Made by a program: the position numbers and the translations under genes
Assembly (NCBI GenBank): GCA_036704045.1
Contig: DATNQM010000036.1
Coordinates: 62,001 to 126,000 of the forward strand
DNA length: 64,000 nucleotides
Reading direction: 5' to 3'
From: Ancylothrix sp036704045
GTDB taxonomy: Bacteria > Cyanobacteriota > Cyanobacteriia > Cyanobacteriales > Oscillatoriaceae
In this document: positions 61,576 to 64,000 of the stretch, in pieces
How positions within the stretch are numbered: position 1 is the first letter of the stretch
Layout: every line of letters starts with the position of its first letter
Notes under the pieces: generated by a model
What the model saw: the letters and a program-made list of their open reading frames with translations, nothing else
Databases searched by the model: none
Told to the model about the DNA's origin: nothing

Positions 61576-63579
61576 TTATAAGCTGCGGCGCAAGCGCACA
61601 TAATCTTCTATTTCTTCTAAAATTTCTAAAATGCGAGACGCAGAAATTGAAGATTCTTTGATTAGTTCATCTCGTTCTTCTTGAGAATCAACTAAATCAT
61701 CAGCTAATAATCTCAGAAATCCCATCATTGGATTTAATCTTGTTCTAATTTCATAGGAAGCGCGGATCAAAGCTTCATCGCGGGTAACTTGCTGCAAAAA
61801 CTGCATAGAGTATAAGCGCGCATAATCCCCACCTTTTTTTCGTAAAAGTTCCTCATGGGAACCTAATTCTACGACCCTACCTTTTTTTAAAACCGCTATT
61901 TTATCAGCTTTTTGAACTGTAGAAAGACGGTGAGCAATTACCAAAGTTGTACGATTTCTGCTTAATTCTTCTAGGGCTAATTGTACAAGTCTTTCCGAAA
62001 CAGTATCTAAAGAACTTGTCGCTTCATCTAAAATTAAAATTTCTGGATTTTGTAACAAGGCTCTCGCAATAGCAATTCGCTGTCTTTCTCCCCCAGAAAG
62101 TCTATCACCGCGATCACCAATTACGGTGTTAAATCCTTGTGGTAAATCTACAATAAACTCATAAGCATTTGCACGATTTGCGGCTTCCATAATTTCTTCT
62201 TCGCTTGCTTCTGGGCGCGCATACGCAATATTATTACGAACAGTATCATTAAATAAAAATGTATGCTGGCTAACAATCCCCATTGATTTTCGTAAGGTTT
62301 TAAGGTCAAATTCTCGCAAATTACGACCATCAATTAAAATTGAACCGTAGGTAGGATCATAAAATCTAGGTAACAAATCGGCTAAAGTTGTTTTACCAGA
62401 ACCCGTCCCACCCACTAGGGCTAATGTTGTTCCTCGCGGCAAATATAAATTAATATCACTAAGCACAACTTCTGCATGATCGGGATAGCAAAAAGAAATT
62501 TCTTTAAATTCTATTCCTTCATGTAAACCGCTATAAGGAACTCTGCCATTTATCATAAAATTTTTATTATCCCGCCGCAAAAAATCATTCACAACTTCTA
62601 CACTGGCGGAGGTATTAGCAAGATGACTACGAGCACTATTAAGCTGAGAAATTTGCGGTAATACTCGAAACAAAACTAATAAATAAGTTAAAAGAACCGT
62701 TGAAATAGATTGAAGTTGATCGGCAAAAAACGTCCGTCCCAAAAATACAATTAATAATAAAGCAATAATACTACTAACCTCTGTTAACGGCGAAATAGCA
62801 GCATAGTTAGCTTCCGATTGAAAATCCGCTTTTTCCCGTTCGCGTATTAATAGTTTAATTTGTTCATATTCTCTTTCTTCATTGCTGGTTGATTTTACCA
62901 AACGGATACCACTGAGAGTTTCTAAGACTCTCACCGAATAAGCTTTAGAAGCTTCTGAAAGCAGTTTGCCATAATATTTTGAGCGGCTAATTGCAAATTG
63001 ATTTACTAAAGCTACAAACGACAATAGCAGCGACGAAACCAGCGTCAACTCCCAAGAAATAGCCAGTAGTAAAGAAATAAAAACAAAGACTGTAATTGAA
63101 CTAATAACTAATTGAATCGTTGTACTAATGGCATTAGCAGTACGTCCAACTTCTGCACCAAGCCGGTTAATTAAATCACCGACTTTCATTTTAGAATAAA
63201 AATCTAAATCTACATCTAAAAGCAATTTTAAGCCCGCTTCTCGTAAATCTGCTGTTAAATTTCGGGTTAAAGAAGCAGAAAGCAAGGTACTACCATAACC
63301 GGCCACATTTTTTAAACTAATAGCTAAAATAATCGACATAGCCATCACTATTAGCCGCGAATCATCAGAGATTCCAGCAAAGGGCATTAACAAAAATTTA
63401 ATAATGGGTGGAGCCTCTTTTAAGTCCACCGTTTGATTTAATAAACTTAAAATAACCGGCACAATTAAAGTTGTGCTAACACCATTAAATAATGCTCCAG
63501 AAAACCCTAAAGCAATCGTTAAAAAAATTTTAAAAGGATAGTATTGAGCAAATTTGAGAATTAGCTTATTAGTAAACAT
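61576..63579 (-). CDS. ABC exporter (MsbA-like) with C-terminal degenerate HisKA-like domain
   Basis: A 667-residue half-transporter. Residues ~1-320 are the six-helix membrane domain. Residues ~350-590 are the ATPase: Walker A GGTGSGKTTLADLL, signature DRLSGGERQRIAIARALL, Walker B ILILDEATSSLD and H-loop IAHRLSTV. The last ~61 residues are extra: SYEIRTRLNPMMGFLRLLAD plus a second helix (ELIKESSISASRILEILEEI). They align with the histidine-kinase DHp helix (SHEIRTPLNAILGF pattern), but the phosphoacceptor His is Tyr609. Homologous exporters move lipids, polysaccharide or glycolipids. The role of the tail is unknown. Confidence 0.9.
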   Translation of the reverse strand: MFTNKLILKFAQYYPFKIFLTIALGFSGALFNGVSTTLIVPVILSLLNQTVDLKEAPPIIKFLLMPFAGISDDSRLIVMAMSIILAISLKNVAGYGSTLLSASLTRNLTADLREAGLKLLLDVDLDFYSKMKVGDLINRLGAEVGRTANAISTTIQLVISSITVFVFISLLLAISWELTLVSSLLLSFVALVNQFAISRSKYYGKLLSEASKAYSVRVLETLSGIRLVKSTSNEEREYEQIKLLIREREKADFQSEANYAAISPLTEVSSIIALLLIVFLGRTFFADQLQSISTVLLTYLLVLFRVLPQISQLNSARSHLANTSASVEVVNDFLRRDNKNFMINGRVPYSGLHEGIEFKEISFCYPDHAEVVLSDINLYLPRGTTLALVGGTGSGKTTLADLLPRFYDPTYGSILIDGRNLREFDLKTLRKSMGIVSQHTFLFNDTVRNNIAYARPEASEEEIMEAANRANAYEFIVDLPQGFNTVIGDRGDRLSGGERQRIAIARALLQNPEILILDEATSSLDTVSERLVQLALEELSRNRTTLVIAHRLSTVQKADKIAVLKKGRVVELGSHEELLRKKGGDYARLYSMQFLQQVTRDEALIRASYEIRTRLNPMMGFLRLLADDLVDSQEERDELIKESSISASRILEILEEIEDYVRLRRSL

Positions 63580-64000
63580 ATAGCCATCCCAAGTGTGGAC
63601 AAATGGTCAATATTCAAGTTTTAAAAGAAACAAAATTAGTAAAAAAATTGCCCCTAAAAATCTCATGATGGAGTGGGATTTTTTAAAATGCAGATATTTG
63701 CCTAACATCTTTAACAAATAAGTTATGTGCTAAAAATAGGTTCTTTTAATTAAACCAAATATAAGCAATAAACTTATCTACATTTATCCGCTATAAAATG
63801 CGGTTTAATTAAAATCCTTCATTATCAGATATACTAAATTTTTTAACATCCGAGAAACTCAAAAAAGTTTTCTCAATTGTTAACACAAGAATAGAAAAAC
63901 TACACCCTTTGTAGGGGCATCTGCTCGGTGCTGGCCCTATATCCAAAAATTTCAATACTTTTAGCATTAACCCTCATCTAATATCCAACCATCAACTATA
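63580..64000. other. Region upstream of the ABC exporter
   Basis: AT-rich, no gene seen. It must contain the exporter promoter. An imperfect palindrome containing TAGGGGCA...TGGCCCTA lies at ~63912-63940; similar TAGGGGCA words occur in other cyanobacterial intergenic repeats. Confidence 0.35.

Noticed and set aside
1..64000. CRISPR array, rRNA operon or complete insertion sequence
   Set aside because: No regularly spaced direct repeats, rRNA-like stretches or intact transposase frames were seen.

Overview
The window looks like chromosomal DNA of a filamentous, non-marine cyanobacterium, probably of the Oscillatoriales type. Evidence: a BciB-type 8-vinyl reductase for chlorophyll synthesis, the photosystem I factor BtpA, a cyanobacterial VKOR-thioredoxin fusion, DUF3181 and DUF928 proteins, a TPR-CHAT protein, a CHASE2 cyclase, and a cyanobacterial-type ethylene-receptor-like kinase. 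Base composition is moderately AT-rich. No rRNA, CRISPR array, intact insertion sequence or prophage was seen.

Layout. 1-3.2 kb (minus): PTS-type dihydroxyacetone phosphorylation (three-domain DhaM, a Lin0512 protein, the start of DhaK). 3.3-4.3 kb: era, which has no ATG/GTG/TTG start and probably uses CTG. 4.4-6.8 kb: alpha-E plus permuted ATP-grasp pair. 7-8.2 kb: pyroglutamyl-peptidase-like gene diverging from hisH. 8.3-10.3 kb: an Rpn/DUF4351 remnant, a 38-residue membrane ORF and a beta-propeller protein. 10.6-13.9 kb: biotin cluster (birA, bioA, bioB). 14-17 kb: rsmB and bciB. 17.2-18.9 kb: ethylene-receptor-like kinase with response regulator. 19.3-22.7 kb: hisF, tRNA-Ala(GGC), two small hypotheticals, gcvT. 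23-26.2 kb: a membrane hypothetical, a MATE pump, DUF99. 26.2-30.2 kb: a tight four-gene operon DUF4178 / spermidine-synthase-like / FemAB / DUF350. 30.3-38.4 kb: RNase D-like exonuclease, sfsA, murJ, DUF3181, VKOR-Trx, btpA, an SGNH hydrolase, a Gfo/Idh oxidoreductase. 38.7-41.3 kb: two small secreted proteins and an outer-membrane-like barrel. 41.5-44.2 kb: cobM, flavin reductase, MIF-like tautomerase, GH108-like hydrolase. 44.3-48.5 kb: FHA-GAF-cyclase, a nicotinamidase-like enzyme, an HD protein. 49.2-58.0 kb: an S4 protein, then a co-oriented surface/signalling set (TpsA-like adhesin, TPR-CHAT protease, CHASE2 cyclase, DUF928). 58.1-63.6 kb: an ABC1/UbiB kinase, a membrane hypothetical, a GT10 fucosyltransferase, and an ABC exporter whose C-terminus resembles a histidine-kinase phosphoacceptor domain without its histidine.

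The most promising under-described systems are the DUF4178/SpeE-like/FemAB/DUF350 operon, the TpsA/TPR-CHAT/CHASE2-cyclase/DUF928 set, and the ABC exporter with the degenerate HisKA-like tail. Most other genes are housekeeping. Function calls rest on motif recognition by eye; no database search was run.
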